DNA of 64,000 nucleotides from Winogradskyella aurantia (GCF_002266855.1 NZ_NGJN01000005.1:124001-188000); one strand, 5' to 3'; positions 7,688 to 17,531 are shown, numbered from the stretch's first letter. A program made the numbers and translations. The notes: generated by a model not told the origin, from the letters alone.

Positions 7688-10063
7688 TTATTTTAATCTT
7701 CGTCCTAAAAAATTAGTACATAGGGTTGTAAAAACTACGATGCTTATAGAACTCAAAGGCATTAATATGGCAGCTACTACAGGTGCTAATTGTCCTGTAA
7801 CTGCAAAATATAATCCTACAATATTGTATAGGAACGATAGGACAAAACTCCATTTTATAATTTTAATTGCTGATTTTGAAGCTTTTATATAGTTAAACAA
7901 GTGTTTAAATTTTGAAGCATCCAAAATAGCATCACAAGCGGGTGAAAACACGTTAACATCTTCTGAAATGGCTATACCCACATTGCTTTGTGCCAAGGCT
8001 CCGGCATCATTGAGGCCATCACCGATCATCAGCACTTTAGCGCCTTCGGATTGATGATATTTGATATACTCTAACTTGTCTTCAGGCTTTTGATTGAAAA
8101 TGAGCTTAGTCTTAGCAGGTAAGAGTTTTTTCAAATTTTCCCGTTCACCTTCATTATCTCCTGATAAAATCACCAAATCAAAATGCGGCTTTAATGCATT
8201 GAACAATTTGGCGACGCCCTTTCTGTAACTATTGTAAAAGGTGTATTTACCCTTGTAATTAGAGTTGCTGCTAATGTGCACTGTTGTATTAAGGGCAGAT
8301 TGCTCCATTGGACTGCCAACAAAATGGGCTGAGCCAATCTTTAGATTAACAGCCTGATGCTGCGCTTCGATACCTTTACCGATATGTTCATTGAAATGGT
8401 CTAGCGTAACAATATCATGTGTTTCTAGAATATCGTAAAGGGTCCGACTTAAGGGGTGATTAGACCCTCTAAGTGAATTTTTTAATACCAAGGCCTCATC
8501 TTGGGTTAGACCTTCACCATCATAAATGGCATGGCTTGACTTGTTAGAGGTTATGGTACCGGTCTTATCAAAAATAATCGTATCAATTTCTGCAAGCTGT
8601 TCTAAAACACCAGCATTTTTCACATAGAACTTAAGTTTTCCGAAAATACGAAGTAGATTGCCAAAGGTAAAGGGTGCAGATAGGGCAATGGCACAAGGAC
8701 AAGCTATAATTAGTACTGCGGTAAAAACATTCATTGCCTTACTGGCATCTATAACTAGCCAAAATGTAGTGGCTATGAGTGCAATGCTTAAAATGGTAAT
8801 CGTAAAGTGTTTGCTGATGGTATTAGTAATAGTGGTAAACTCGTCTTCCTTGTTTTTATTAAAGACATCGTTGCTCCATAATTGGGTGAGATAACTTTGT
8901 TCTACGGATTTTAAAGCTTCAAGCTCAATAACACCACTGGTTTGCTTACCTCCTGCAAAAAGTTTATCACCAGAGACCTTAGACACAGGTTGGGATTCTC
9001 CTGTCACAAAACTGTAGTCAATTTTTCCCCGACCGTTAATGAGAATACCGTCCACAGGAATGAGTTCTTCGTTTCTGATGAGCAGACGGTCTCCTTTTTT
9101 AATATCGTAAACTTGGATGCTGTCTTCATGGCCATCTTTATCAATCTTGGTAATGGCGATAGGGAAGTAGGATTTGTAGTCCCTTTCGAAGGACAAAAAA
9201 TCATATGTTTTTTGTTGAAAGTACTTCCCGACTAAAAGAAAGAACACCAAGCCGGCCAAACTATCGAAAAAGCCTGAGCCTAAATCAAAGATTATCTCTA
9301 TGGTACTTCGAAGAAATAAAACCGTTATCCCTAAGGCAATGGGCACATCTATATTGAGTAGCTTTGACCTTAGACCTTTGTAGGCCGATATAAAATAGTC
9401 TTGGGCCGAATAGAAAACAACGGGAAGCGATAAGGCGAACATCAGCCAGCGAAACAAGTGCTTGTACTGTTCCAACCAATATTCATTGACCTCAAAATAT
9501 TCAGGAAAGGAGAGGAACATAATGTTTCCAAATCCAAATCCTGCTACACCCAATTTGTAAATGAGGGTTCTATTAATATGCTTTTTGCCCGATTGGAAAT
9601 CTTCCAAACTGATGTAAGGCTCGTAGCCAATACTGCATAAGAGGAGAACCACATCCTTTAAATTGGTCTTTTCTGAATTATAGCTAATACGCACGGTCTT
9701 CTTACCAAAATTCACTTGTGAATCACTGATATCCGTGTTCAGTTTGTTGAGGTTTTCTAAAATCCAGATGCACGAACTACAATGGATATGAGGAATGTAT
9801 AAGGTGACGATTTCTAAAGTATCACTTCTAAACTCCGTCAGTTTTTCTATGATATTATCCTGTGCTAGAAAATCGTATTTGCCTGCAACTTCTTTAGGAA
9901 TGGTGCCAGGGGAATGCTGTAAATCATAGTAACAGGTTAACTCGTTTTCGCTAAAGATCTCAAAGACGGTCTTACAGCCATTACAGCAGAACGATTTGTC
10001 ATTTACGATGATTGGATGGATTCCACAATCATCACCACAATGAAAACAAGACTTGTTCTCCAT
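7688..10063 (-). CDS. ccoI: Copper-transporting P1B ATPase of the cbb3 oxidase locus (CcoI)
   Basis: 791 residues. The N-terminus has a cysteine-rich metal-binding segment (CFHCGDDC, then CCNGC near residue 27) followed by an HMA domain whose motif is HCSSC (near 95). Core ATPase motifs are present: TGES, the metal-pore CPC (IIACPCAIALSAP), phosphorylation DKTGT, NHP and hinge GDGLNDAG. CcoI delivers copper for assembly of the cbb3 CuB centre. It has its own promoter region shared with the divergent regulator gene and is separated from ccoS by 73 nt that hold the ccoS control site. Confidence 0.95.
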   Translation of the reverse strand: MENKSCFHCGDDCGIHPIIVNDKSFCCNGCKTVFEIFSENELTCYYDLQHSPGTIPKEVAGKYDFLAQDNIIEKLTEFRSDTLEIVTLYIPHIHCSSCIWILENLNKLNTDISDSQVNFGKKTVRISYNSEKTNLKDVVLLLCSIGYEPYISLEDFQSGKKHINRTLIYKLGVAGFGFGNIMFLSFPEYFEVNEYWLEQYKHLFRWLMFALSLPVVFYSAQDYFISAYKGLRSKLLNIDVPIALGITVLFLRSTIEIIFDLGSGFFDSLAGLVFFLLVGKYFQQKTYDFLSFERDYKSYFPIAITKIDKDGHEDSIQVYDIKKGDRLLIRNEELIPVDGILINGRGKIDYSFVTGESQPVSKVSGDKLFAGGKQTSGVIELEALKSVEQSYLTQLWSNDVFNKNKEDEFTTITNTISKHFTITILSIALIATTFWLVIDASKAMNVFTAVLIIACPCAIALSAPFTFGNLLRIFGKLKFYVKNAGVLEQLAEIDTIIFDKTGTITSNKSSHAIYDGEGLTQDEALVLKNSLRGSNHPLSRTLYDILETHDIVTLDHFNEHIGKGIEAQHQAVNLKIGSAHFVGSPMEQSALNTTVHISSNSNYKGKYTFYNSYRKGVAKLFNALKPHFDLVILSGDNEGERENLKKLLPAKTKLIFNQKPEDKLEYIKYHQSEGAKVLMIGDGLNDAGALAQSNVGIAISEDVNVFSPACDAILDASKFKHLFNYIKASKSAIKIIKWSFVLSFLYNIVGLYFAVTGQLAPVVAAILMPLSSISIVVFTTLCTNFLGRRLK

Positions 10064-10122
10064 TACACAATTTACTCTTTTATACCTGATTGCAAATATT
10101 TGCTTTTGTGCACTAATAAAAT

Positions 10123-10136
10123 ATGATTTTTGTCAG
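10123..10136. promoter_or_regulatory. FNR-like operator between ccoI and the Crp/Fnr gene
   Basis: ATGATTTTTGTCAG has the same ATGA-N6-TCA architecture as the site ahead of ccoS. Read toward ccoI, 22 nt separate it from AATATTTG (a one-mismatch TAnnTTTG), identical to the spacing before ccoS. Read toward the regulator gene it sits just 8 nt ahead of TATATTTC (10145-10152), a place where binding would block the promoter, so activation of ccoI and autorepression are both possible. Confidence 0.5.
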
Positions 10137-10171
10137 GTTTTTTTTATATTTCCACTACTAAATCAATAGGT

Positions 10172-10849
10172 ATGAGTAAATGTGAATCTTGTATTGTTAG
10201 GGAATTTAATGCATTAAAATCCTTAACAAGAGAAGAGCTTATGCGGGTCTCCGCATGTAAAACGGCAAAAATCTTCCGAAAAGGTCATGTCATTTTTGAA
10301 GAAGGAGAAACCCTTAATGGTGTTTATTGCGTGAAATCTGGGGTTTGTAAACTCACAAAAATGAGTGAAAACGGTAAAGATCAAGTGGTGAAGCTTGTGG
10401 TTAAAGGAGGGTTACTTGGTAAGCGCTCCTTGGTGACTGAACAAAAAACCAATCTCAGTGCAGTGGCCTTAAATGATATGGAAATGTGCTTCGTCCCTAA
10501 AAGCGAAATTATGGATGATTTGAATAAAAATCCTAAGTTTACGATGGACGTTTTAAAAACTATGGCTGAGGATTTAAAGGATTCTGATGAATCTTTGGTG
10601 AACATGGCACAAAAATCCGTAAAGCGCCGTATGGCTGAAATACTCATGTATATTCATGATAATTTTGGCACCGATGATGATGGTTACTTAAGCATTGTAC
10701 TGTCGCGTGAGGATTATGCAAGTATTGTGGGCACGGCCACAGAGTCAGCTATTCGGATTTTATCCCAATTTAAGAAAGAGGATATCATTTCTACCTCAGG
10801 AAAAAGAATTAAAATAGAAGATTATCACAGTTTAAAGTGGATGGAATAA
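10172..10849 (+). CDS. Crp/Fnr family transcriptional regulator
   Basis: 225 residues from the ATG at 10172; a longer frame from a TTG at 10130 would run through the operator and adds no family-like sequence, so I reject it. The N-terminus has Cys4-x2-Cys7 (MSKCESC), then a cyclic-nucleotide-binding fold (about 30-120), a dimerisation helix and a C-terminal HTH with recognition segment TATESAIR (188-195) carrying the Glu and Arg that read TGA in this family. Other cysteines are 29, 53, 59 and 106. The pattern resembles FNR (CxxC plus distant Cys), but the FNR third cysteine spacing is not reproduced, so an Fe-S cluster is possible, not shown. It probably controls the cco genes. Confidence 0.85.
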   Translation: MSKCESCIVREFNALKSLTREELMRVSACKTAKIFRKGHVIFEEGETLNGVYCVKSGVCKLTKMSENGKDQVVKLVVKGGLLGKRSLVTEQKTNLSAVALNDMEMCFVPKSEIMDDLNKNPKFTMDVLKTMAEDLKDSDESLVNMAQKSVKRRMAEILMYIHDNFGTDDDGYLSIVLSREDYASIVGTATESAIRILSQFKKEDIISTSGKRIKIEDYHSLKWME

Positions 10850-10881
10850 AAAAATGCCCTATTTTCCTAGGGCATTTTTTA
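10848..10881. terminator. Bidirectional terminator between the Crp/Fnr gene and the BNR protein gene
   Basis: Inverted repeat AAAAAATGCCCTA / TAGGGCATTTTTT with a 6-nt loop between two convergent genes. Flanking A and T runs give a T tract on either strand, so it can end both transcripts. Confidence 0.85.
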
Positions 10882-10898
10882 ATAAGTCCTCTATAACT

Positions 10899-13800
10899 TT
10901 AATCAATACCAAACGTTTTTATCGCTTTAAACGGATCGACTTGAAGGGTTTTCATTTTATCTTGGTAAGTCTTCCAGCCTGAATTGAAAAAAGCATTTGT
11001 CTCACTTAACAAAGGCTTCATGGCATCTTTAGCTTGTTGTATCAAGGTTGTTTCGGTTGCCGTTAGGCCATTTTGACTATTGGAAATATAACTACGAGCC
11101 GTGCCTAAGCGTTGCAAAGGTGTCACTTCTTGATTTCTGGTAATGCCTTGGCGTTTATCTATTTTACCCAAATATTTGTCTATAAGGGTATCGATGGATT
11201 TTACAATACTGTCGGAAGCCTCAATTTGAGTCTTAAATTTCTCCTTATCTAATTTTTTAAGGTCTTTCTTGTACTTTTCGGCAATAGTCTTGCTTTCTAC
11301 CAATTGTTTTACGGCATCAGCTGCGGTTTGCTGTATTTTTTCTAATTCCTTTGAGGCCGCATAGACTTCATCAATGTTCTTTTGAGACACGTTTAATCTA
11401 GGATCTGATGCCACAGTGATTTTGGTTTCAGATAGTTGATCTCCATAATGCAAAACAGCTTTGTAAGTACCAGGTTTTACACTGACACCACCAGATTCAC
11501 GGTTTCTTTTTCGTATCGTACGCGAAGGTCTATCCGCACCAGCCTCATCCATATACCAGGTCCAATTGTGAATACCGTTTTCTTTAGGAGCCTTAGAGGT
11601 TAAGGTGCGTATTAAACGCTCACCATCATAAAGTTTTAAGGTCAGGGAATCCCAGCTAACTTTAGAGTCGTCTTTTTCGGTTTCTTCCTCGTCTTCATCT
11701 ATGTCTCCATCCTCTGAGTCCTTTTCATCATCATCAGATTTTGGCATTTCTTTTTTGTTGAATAGATACGAGAATCTTGCTCCGCCACTGCGATTTTCAC
11801 CTTGGAACAACGCATCAGCGCCAAATCGGCTTCCAGTTGGTTGCTGGTAGGCTGCTTGATAGGCTGTGGGTGGATCAAATAGTTTAATATTAGAAGTCAT
11901 TACGGCTTTATTTCGAGCCATTTCACGCAAGGGTCTAATATCATCCAATACCCAAGCCGCACGACCAAATGTACCAATCACCAAATCGTGTTCTCTGGGA
12001 TGAATAACTAGGTCCTTAACCGAAGTTGTGGGGAAACCTTCTGTCCATTTCGTCCATTTTTCACCTGCATCTAAGGATACATACAAACCGTCATCCGTAC
12101 CCAAGAACATGAGGTTGGGTTCTTCTATATCTTCAACTATAGCCAAGGTGTAGCTCTGAACATCTGTCTCGTCCACAATGCGTTCCCACGTTTTACCATA
12201 GTTTTTAGTGCGATAGGCATAAGGGATGTAGTTGAAGCGTCTATAATCATTAGCGATTAAAAGCGCTTCGCCCTTATTTTTATTGGATGCTTTTATTTGA
12301 GCAATCCAACTGCCTTCGGGTAATCCTTTGAGATTCTTTGAGACGTCTGTCCATTCCATGCCACCGTTTGTGGTATAATGCACACGACCGTCATCTGTCC
12401 CTACCCATAACATATCCTTTTCAACCGGAGAGGGTTCTATAACCAGAATGGTGGTATGATTTTCTGCACCAGTCGCATCCATGGTTAAACCGCCGCTTTC
12501 CGATTGTTTTTGTTTTTCAGGATCGTTGGTGGTTAAGTCTGGCGAAATCACGGTCCAGGTTTCGCCTTTATCTGTTGATTTATGCACAAATTGACTTCCA
12601 AAATAAACAGTGCTATTATCAAAAGGGTCTATATTAATGGCTGAATTCCAGTTAAAACGCAATTCAACCTCAGGATCAGGATGTATAGGTCTTACACTAT
12701 AATTATTGCCCGTTTGCCAATCGTAGCGGCTAACGTAACCCTGTTGACTCATGGACCATCCGTAACGTGAGTCGTCCTTGTCTGGTACTACATCAAAGCC
12801 GTCACCAAAACTAATTTCCTGCCAATAGCTATTTCTAATGCCCTGCGCACGCCATACATAGGCTGGGCCTCGCCAAGAGCCATTATCTTGCATCCCACCA
12901 TATACATTATATGGATATTCATTATCAACGGCAATATGATAAAACTGTGCTACTGGTAAGTTCCCAATAAAACGCCATGTTTTACCGCCATCGTGGGTTA
13001 TGTTCATACCGCCATCGTTACCGTCAATCATAAAACTACCGTCCGTGGGGTGAATCCACCAGGCATGGTGATCAGGATGAACACCATTATAGGCGCCATA
13101 AGCTGGCATCAATTCATCGAAATTCTTTCCGCCATCTTCAGAAACGTTTACATAGGTAAATACAGAATAAACCCTGTTTTCGTTTTGTGGGTCCACATAA
13201 ATTTCAGAATAATAAAAAGGGCGGTTGCCAATATCACTTTTATCGTTAATCAATTTCCACGTAAAGCCACCATCCTCACTTTTGTAGAGAGCATTCTTTT
13301 TTGCTTCGATAAGTGCATAAACAACGTTTGGTTTTCCTGGGGCAATCGCTACACCGATACGTCCTAAGTCACCCTTTGGTAAGCCATCTTCAGAGCTTAG
13401 CTTTTTCCAGGTTTTCCCGCCGTCATGAGTCATGTGCAAACCTGAACCTTCACCACCCGAATTAAAAAACCAGGGTTCGCGCTTGTGTTCCCATAGGGCT
13501 GCAAATAATTTGTTTGGATTGGTTGGATCCATGATTAAATCGGCTACACCGGTTTTATTATTGGCGAACAATATTTTATTCCATGTTTTGCCACCATCTG
13601 TAGTTTTAAACACCCCACGCTCGGGATGTTCGCCCCAAGGTGAGCCTATTGCTCCAACATACACCACATCTGGATTGGTCGGATCTACGATAATGCGATG
13701 AATATGTCTTGTTTTTTCCAGACCCATAGCCATCCACGATTTTCCGCCGTCCAATGACTTATAAACACCATACCCGCCGTTTAGTGAGTTTCGGGGATTG

Positions 13801-14120
13801 CCTTCTCCTGTGCCGACCCAAATGACGCTTGGATTAGATTGCTGAATTTCAACTGCACCGATGGAAGCGGTCAGTTCCTTATCAAAAACAGGCTCCCATT
13901 TAATGCCGCCCGAGGTGGATTTCCAAAGGCCGCCAGAAGCGGTGCCAACGTACATCACATCTGGATTTTCGGTGACCACATCAATAGCGGTAACACGACC
14001 AGACATACCGCCAGGACCGATATTTCGGATTGTCATGTTTTTGACCATGTCCATTGAAAATTCTTGTGAAGAAAGAAGTGTTATGCATAGCAGCATAACA
14101 AGGGTAAAAAATCGTTTCAT
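10899..14120 (-). CDS. Exported BNR/VPS10-sortilin-like beta-propeller protein
   Basis: 1073 residues with a signal peptide (about 1-18, MKRFFTLVMLLCITLLSS). Many BNR/Asp-box repeats (S-x-D-x-G-x-T-W type: SGGIKWEP, DGGKSWMA, DGGKTWNK, EDGGFTWK, KGETWTVI, YGKTWERI, AGEKWTKW) fill roughly 30-730, the double-propeller layout of the sortilin/VPS10 family, often annotated as glycosyl hydrolase although no catalytic role is established. An acidic insert (DSEDGDIDEDEEETEKDD) lies near 805, and the C-terminal 200 residues are helical. A paralogue of similar size is at 57904-61038. It starts 112 nt from the divergent VWA gene. Confidence 0.85.
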   Translation of the reverse strand: MKRFFTLVMLLCITLLSSQEFSMDMVKNMTIRNIGPGGMSGRVTAIDVVTENPDVMYVGTASGGLWKSTSGGIKWEPVFDKELTASIGAVEIQQSNPSVIWVGTGEGNPRNSLNGGYGVYKSLDGGKSWMAMGLEKTRHIHRIIVDPTNPDVVYVGAIGSPWGEHPERGVFKTTDGGKTWNKILFANNKTGVADLIMDPTNPNKLFAALWEHKREPWFFNSGGEGSGLHMTHDGGKTWKKLSSEDGLPKGDLGRIGVAIAPGKPNVVYALIEAKKNALYKSEDGGFTWKLINDKSDIGNRPFYYSEIYVDPQNENRVYSVFTYVNVSEDGGKNFDELMPAYGAYNGVHPDHHAWWIHPTDGSFMIDGNDGGMNITHDGGKTWRFIGNLPVAQFYHIAVDNEYPYNVYGGMQDNGSWRGPAYVWRAQGIRNSYWQEISFGDGFDVVPDKDDSRYGWSMSQQGYVSRYDWQTGNNYSVRPIHPDPEVELRFNWNSAINIDPFDNSTVYFGSQFVHKSTDKGETWTVISPDLTTNDPEKQKQSESGGLTMDATGAENHTTILVIEPSPVEKDMLWVGTDDGRVHYTTNGGMEWTDVSKNLKGLPEGSWIAQIKASNKNKGEALLIANDYRRFNYIPYAYRTKNYGKTWERIVDETDVQSYTLAIVEDIEEPNLMFLGTDDGLYVSLDAGEKWTKWTEGFPTTSVKDLVIHPREHDLVIGTFGRAAWVLDDIRPLREMARNKAVMTSNIKLFDPPTAYQAAYQQPTGSRFGADALFQGENRSGGARFSYLFNKKEMPKSDDDEKDSEDGDIDEDEEETEKDDSKVSWDSLTLKLYDGERLIRTLTSKAPKENGIHNWTWYMDEAGADRPSRTIRKRNRESGGVSVKPGTYKAVLHYGDQLSETKITVASDPRLNVSQKNIDEVYAASKELEKIQQTAADAVKQLVESKTIAEKYKKDLKKLDKEKFKTQIEASDSIVKSIDTLIDKYLGKIDKRQGITRNQEVTPLQRLGTARSYISNSQNGLTATETTLIQQAKDAMKPLLSETNAFFNSGWKTYQDKMKTLQVDPFKAIKTFGID

Positions 14121-14232
14121 TAGTTTGGATTCGTTTAGTGAAGGCTAAAATTAATGAAAAGTTGGGATTGAAATCTAAAATAGTTGTTAATGCTTTTATC
14201 CAGACTTTAAAAAGCGTTATTTTTATAGTGCT

Positions 14233-15387
14233 ATGAATAACAATATGAAAAAATCGGGTTTTGTATTCAAAACTTATGAGGCACCCAACCAATCGCCTTT
14301 TGAGAAACTCTTCGAGATTTTTAAGGAACTTATCACCTATACCTCGGGCGACTTTGATGAAGCTATTGACTGGTTGCGACAGTTAGATAAGGAATACGAG
14401 CTTACCACACCGGAATATACCATTGACGATTTTATTGAAGATCTCAAAAACAAAGGTTATATCCGGGAAGAAATAGATCCCACTGAAGATGGTGAGGGCG
14501 AAGGAGAGGGCAAAGGCAAAGGCCGCCTTAAGATTACAGAGAAAACAGAACGGGCCATTAGACAGCAAGCCCTAGAACATATTTTTGGAAAAATAAAGCG
14601 CAGTGGTTCAGGTAATCACAAGAGCAAAGGAGTTGGTATAGGTGATGAGCATACCGGTGAATTTCGGTCCTATCAATTTGGTGACGCCATAGAAAAAGTA
14701 TCTATGACCGAAAGTTTGCGCAACGCCCAAATCAATCATGGGGTTGGTGATTTCAATCTCACCGAGGACGATCTAGTGGTAGAGGAGACCTTGCATAAAA
14801 GTCAGATGAGTACTGTATTAATGATTGATATAAGTCATAGTATGATTTTGTATGGGGAGGATCGTATTACACCAGCAAAAAAAGTGGCCATGGCTTTATC
14901 TGAACTCATTATGACGCGCTATCCCAAAGATACCTTGGATGTATTGGTGTTTGGTAATGATGCCTGGCCCATCAAAATAAAGGACTTACCCTATCTTAAA
15001 GTAGGGCCTTATCACACCAATACCGTTGCTGGCTTGCAATTGGCCATGGACATGTTGCGACGAAAACGCAACACCAACAAACAGATTTTTATGATTACTG
15101 ACGGCAAACCGAGCTGTCTTCGTATGCCAGATGGACAATATTATAAGAACAGTAATGGTTTAGACCCATTTATTACCAACAAATGCTACGCCATGGCACA
15201 ACAAGCCAGACGACTGCATATTCCAATTACAACTTTTATGATAGCTGAAGACCCTTATCTGATGCGATTTATCAGGGAATTTACCCAAGCCAATAGAGGT
15301 AAGGCTTTTTATACAGGACTAAAAGGTCTTGGTGAAATGATTTTTGAAGATTACGAAAACAATAGAAAGAAACGAATAAAAGGATAG
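14233..15387 (+). CDS. VWA domain protein paired with an AAA+ ATPase
   Basis: 384 residues. A helical N-terminal part with a Glu/Gly/Lys-rich linker (about 85-97) precedes a von Willebrand A domain with MIDAS motif DISHS (near 200), a conserved Thr and ITDGKPS. The VWA part is like that of magnesium-chelatase subunit D and MoxR-associated proteins, which act together with an AAA+ partner to remodel target proteins or insert metals. The partner gene follows 85 nt downstream on the same strand. The start could also be the ATG at 14245, four codons later. The substrate is unknown. Confidence 0.8.
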   Translation: MNNNMKKSGFVFKTYEAPNQSPFEKLFEIFKELITYTSGDFDEAIDWLRQLDKEYELTTPEYTIDDFIEDLKNKGYIREEIDPTEDGEGEGEGKGKGRLKITEKTERAIRQQALEHIFGKIKRSGSGNHKSKGVGIGDEHTGEFRSYQFGDAIEKVSMTESLRNAQINHGVGDFNLTEDDLVVEETLHKSQMSTVLMIDISHSMILYGEDRITPAKKVAMALSELIMTRYPKDTLDVLVFGNDAWPIKIKDLPYLKVGPYHTNTVAGLQLAMDMLRRKRNTNKQIFMITDGKPSCLRMPDGQYYKNSNGLDPFITNKCYAMAQQARRLHIPITTFMIAEDPYLMRFIREFTQANRGKAFYTGLKGLGEMIFEDYENNRKKRIKG

Positions 15388-15472
15388 TTAGGGAATAAAG
15401 AAAAGAGAATAGAGAAAAGAGATTTTTGAATCCAGTTTTTCTTTAGTTTATGTCTAGCTCTAAAATGAAAAT

Positions 15473-16936
15473 ATGAAAATAGAAACAATAAAAACCCTTG
15501 GCGAATTAAAGAAGTCAGGTTATCAGTCAAGATCAATCAAAGATGAATTGAGAGACAATTTAATTCAAAACATTAAAGATAAGAAAGCTTCGTTTGAAGG
15601 GATTCATGGCTATGAGAGTACTGTAATTCCGGAACTAGAACGGGCTATTTTGTCTAGACATAACATTAACTTACTAGGCCTTCGCGGTCAGGCCAAAACA
15701 CGTTTGGCACGCATGATGGTTAACTTACTCGACGAGTATATTCCTTATGTTGAAGGCTCAGAGATTAATGATGACCCCTTACAACCTATCTCGCGTTACG
15801 CCACGGAACTCATAAACGAAAAGGGAGATAAAACACCGATATCCTGGCTACATAGAGATCAGCGTTTCGCCGAAAAGCTGGCCACGCCTGATGTAACTGT
15901 AGCTGATATTATTGGAGATGTAGACCCTATAAAGGCTGCCAACCTAAAATTGAGTTATGCGGATGATCGGGTGATTCACTATGGCATGATTCCCAGGGCC
16001 AATCGCTGCATTTTTGTAATCAACGAATTACCAGATTTACAAGCGCGCATCCAAGTTGCCTTGTTCAACATTTTACAAGAAGGTGATATTCAAATAAGAG
16101 GTTTTAAGTTGAGATTGCCTTTAGACATGCAATTTGTTTTTACAGCCAATCCAGAAGATTATACCAACAGAGGTAGTATCGTAACCCCATTAAAGGATAG
16201 AATAGGATCCCAAATATTAACCCATTACCCCAACACTATAGAGACCGCTAAAACCATTACGGCACAAGAGGCTAAATTAGATAGTCGTCAAAAAGACACT
16301 ATTTATATTCCGGATTTGGCCAAGGACCTGTTAGAACAAATTAGTTTTGAAGCGCGCGAGAGTGAGTTTGTAGATGTGAAAAGTGGTGTGAGCGCACGTA
16401 TGAGTATTACGGCATTTGAAAATCTACTTAGCACAGCCGAGAGAAGAGCTTTACTATCTGGTGATGCTTCTACGACCATAAGGTTATCAGACTTCATAGG
16501 TGTGATACCAAGTATAACAGGCAAGGTAGAATTGGTTTACGAAGGTGAACAAGAGGGCGCAGATTTTGTGGCGCAGTCTTTATTGGATAATGCCATTAAA
16601 ACCTTATTCCCAAAATATTTTCCAAAGATTGAAAAATTGCAAAAACAAGACGAAGAGACCCCTTATGACGACTTAATATCTTGGTTTTTTAACGGTGATG
16701 GATTTCAATTGTTAGATGATTTTGATAATGCCACCTACAAGGCCAAACTCGACGAAATTACACCTTTGGACGCTTTAGTTGAAGAATACCAACCGGACAT
16801 TGATGACAAGGACGTTTATTTTGAAAAGGAATTTATTCTTTGGGGCTTGGTACAGCACAAAAAGCTCAGTAAATACCGCTATGCTGAAGGCTTAAAGTTT
16901 CAAGATCCCTATGGGAGCTATATCAGTGGATTATAG
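15473..16936 (+). CDS. AAA+ ATPase of the magnesium chelatase ChlI/MoxR type
   Basis: 487 residues. Walker A is GLRGQAKTRLAR (about 74-85, with Ala where Gly is usual before Lys), Walker B reads CIFVINELPDL with Asn-Glu in place of Asp-Glu, and sensor 1 is FTANPEDYTNRGS. A conserved arginine-rich region and a C-terminal helical lid follow. With the upstream VWA protein it forms a two-component remodelling machine of the ChlI/ChlD or MoxR/VWA plan. No chlorophyll genes are present, so metal chelation into a tetrapyrrole is not implied. The target is unknown. Confidence 0.85.
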   Translation: MKIETIKTLGELKKSGYQSRSIKDELRDNLIQNIKDKKASFEGIHGYESTVIPELERAILSRHNINLLGLRGQAKTRLARMMVNLLDEYIPYVEGSEINDDPLQPISRYATELINEKGDKTPISWLHRDQRFAEKLATPDVTVADIIGDVDPIKAANLKLSYADDRVIHYGMIPRANRCIFVINELPDLQARIQVALFNILQEGDIQIRGFKLRLPLDMQFVFTANPEDYTNRGSIVTPLKDRIGSQILTHYPNTIETAKTITAQEAKLDSRQKDTIYIPDLAKDLLEQISFEARESEFVDVKSGVSARMSITAFENLLSTAERRALLSGDASTTIRLSDFIGVIPSITGKVELVYEGEQEGADFVAQSLLDNAIKTLFPKYFPKIEKLQKQDEETPYDDLISWFFNGDGFQLLDDFDNATYKAKLDEITPLDALVEEYQPDIDDKDVYFEKEFILWGLVQHKKLSKYRYAEGLKFQDPYGSYISGL

Positions 16937-16941
16937 AATTA

Positions 16942-17511
16942 TTAGATACCACGACTTTTAATATTTGCATCGCAGAGTTTTATAATCTCTGCGATTCTTT
17001 TTTGTTTGGTGTCTTCGCGTTTAGCACTGTTTAACCAAGACAAATAACTTTTTCTATAGCCTTTAGAGAAGTTTTGATAGTTTTCGAAAGCACGTGGATT
17101 CTTATCAAAAGCCTTTTGTAGGTTTTTGGGAATAACGCCATTTTCAACATCGTCCATGGCAGTCCAAGTCCCAGTATTCTTGGCTAGTTCAATCATCTTG
17201 TAACCTGCCTCTTGGATTAATCCTGCCGCTTCCAATTCGATAATATATTTTTTATTAAGTGCGCTCCAAGTGCTATTAGGGTTGCGTTGCGTAAAATATT
17301 GGATACGTTTTCCATTACCGAGACTTTTTACCGTGGCATCAATCCAACCGAAGCATAAGGCTACTTTTACAGCCTCTTCCCAACGCATGGTTGGTATCTG
17401 CATTTCTAGTTTATAGAACACTAAATAAACAGCTTTGTGCTTTACATGGTTTGCTAATAGCCAATCGTACCATTCGACATCACGTTGAAAATAAAGCTCT
17501 GGAAATTTCAA
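16942..17511 (-). CDS. YdeI/OmpD-associated family protein
   Basis: 189 residues, soluble. The N-terminal half has the family signature region (DVEWYDWLLANH, WEEAVKVALCFGWIDATVKSL) and the motif YFTQRNPNSTWSALNKKYI. The C-terminal helical region contains AFENYQNFSKGYRKSYLSWL and an AKREDTKQKRI tail typical of YdeI-like proteins. Members are linked to resistance against some cationic peptides in enterobacteria, but the biochemical role is unknown. It converges with the ATPase gene, 5 nt apart. Confidence 0.85.
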   Translation of the reverse strand: MKFPELYFQRDVEWYDWLLANHVKHKAVYLVFYKLEMQIPTMRWEEAVKVALCFGWIDATVKSLGNGKRIQYFTQRNPNSTWSALNKKYIIELEAAGLIQEAGYKMIELAKNTGTWTAMDDVENGVIPKNLQKAFDKNPRAFENYQNFSKGYRKSYLSWLNSAKREDTKQKRIAEIIKLCDANIKSRGI

Positions 17512-17531
17512 TTGATTTTTTCTTAATAGTT

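Noticed and set aside
10130..10171. N-terminal extension of the Crp/Fnr gene from a TTG
   Set aside because: It would place the start inside the candidate operator and upstream of the TATATTTC element; the internal ATG gives a family-like start with CxxC at 4-7.
10899..14120. Annotation of the BNR proteins as glycosyl hydrolases
   Set aside because: The Asp-box repeats are structural and no sialidase arginine triad or other catalytic set is evident.
14233..16936. VWA plus AAA+ ATPase pair as an anti-phage or MoxR-type ternary defence system
   Set aside because: No third effector gene, nuclease or restriction module is nearby, and the pair looks like a conserved housekeeping type in this group.
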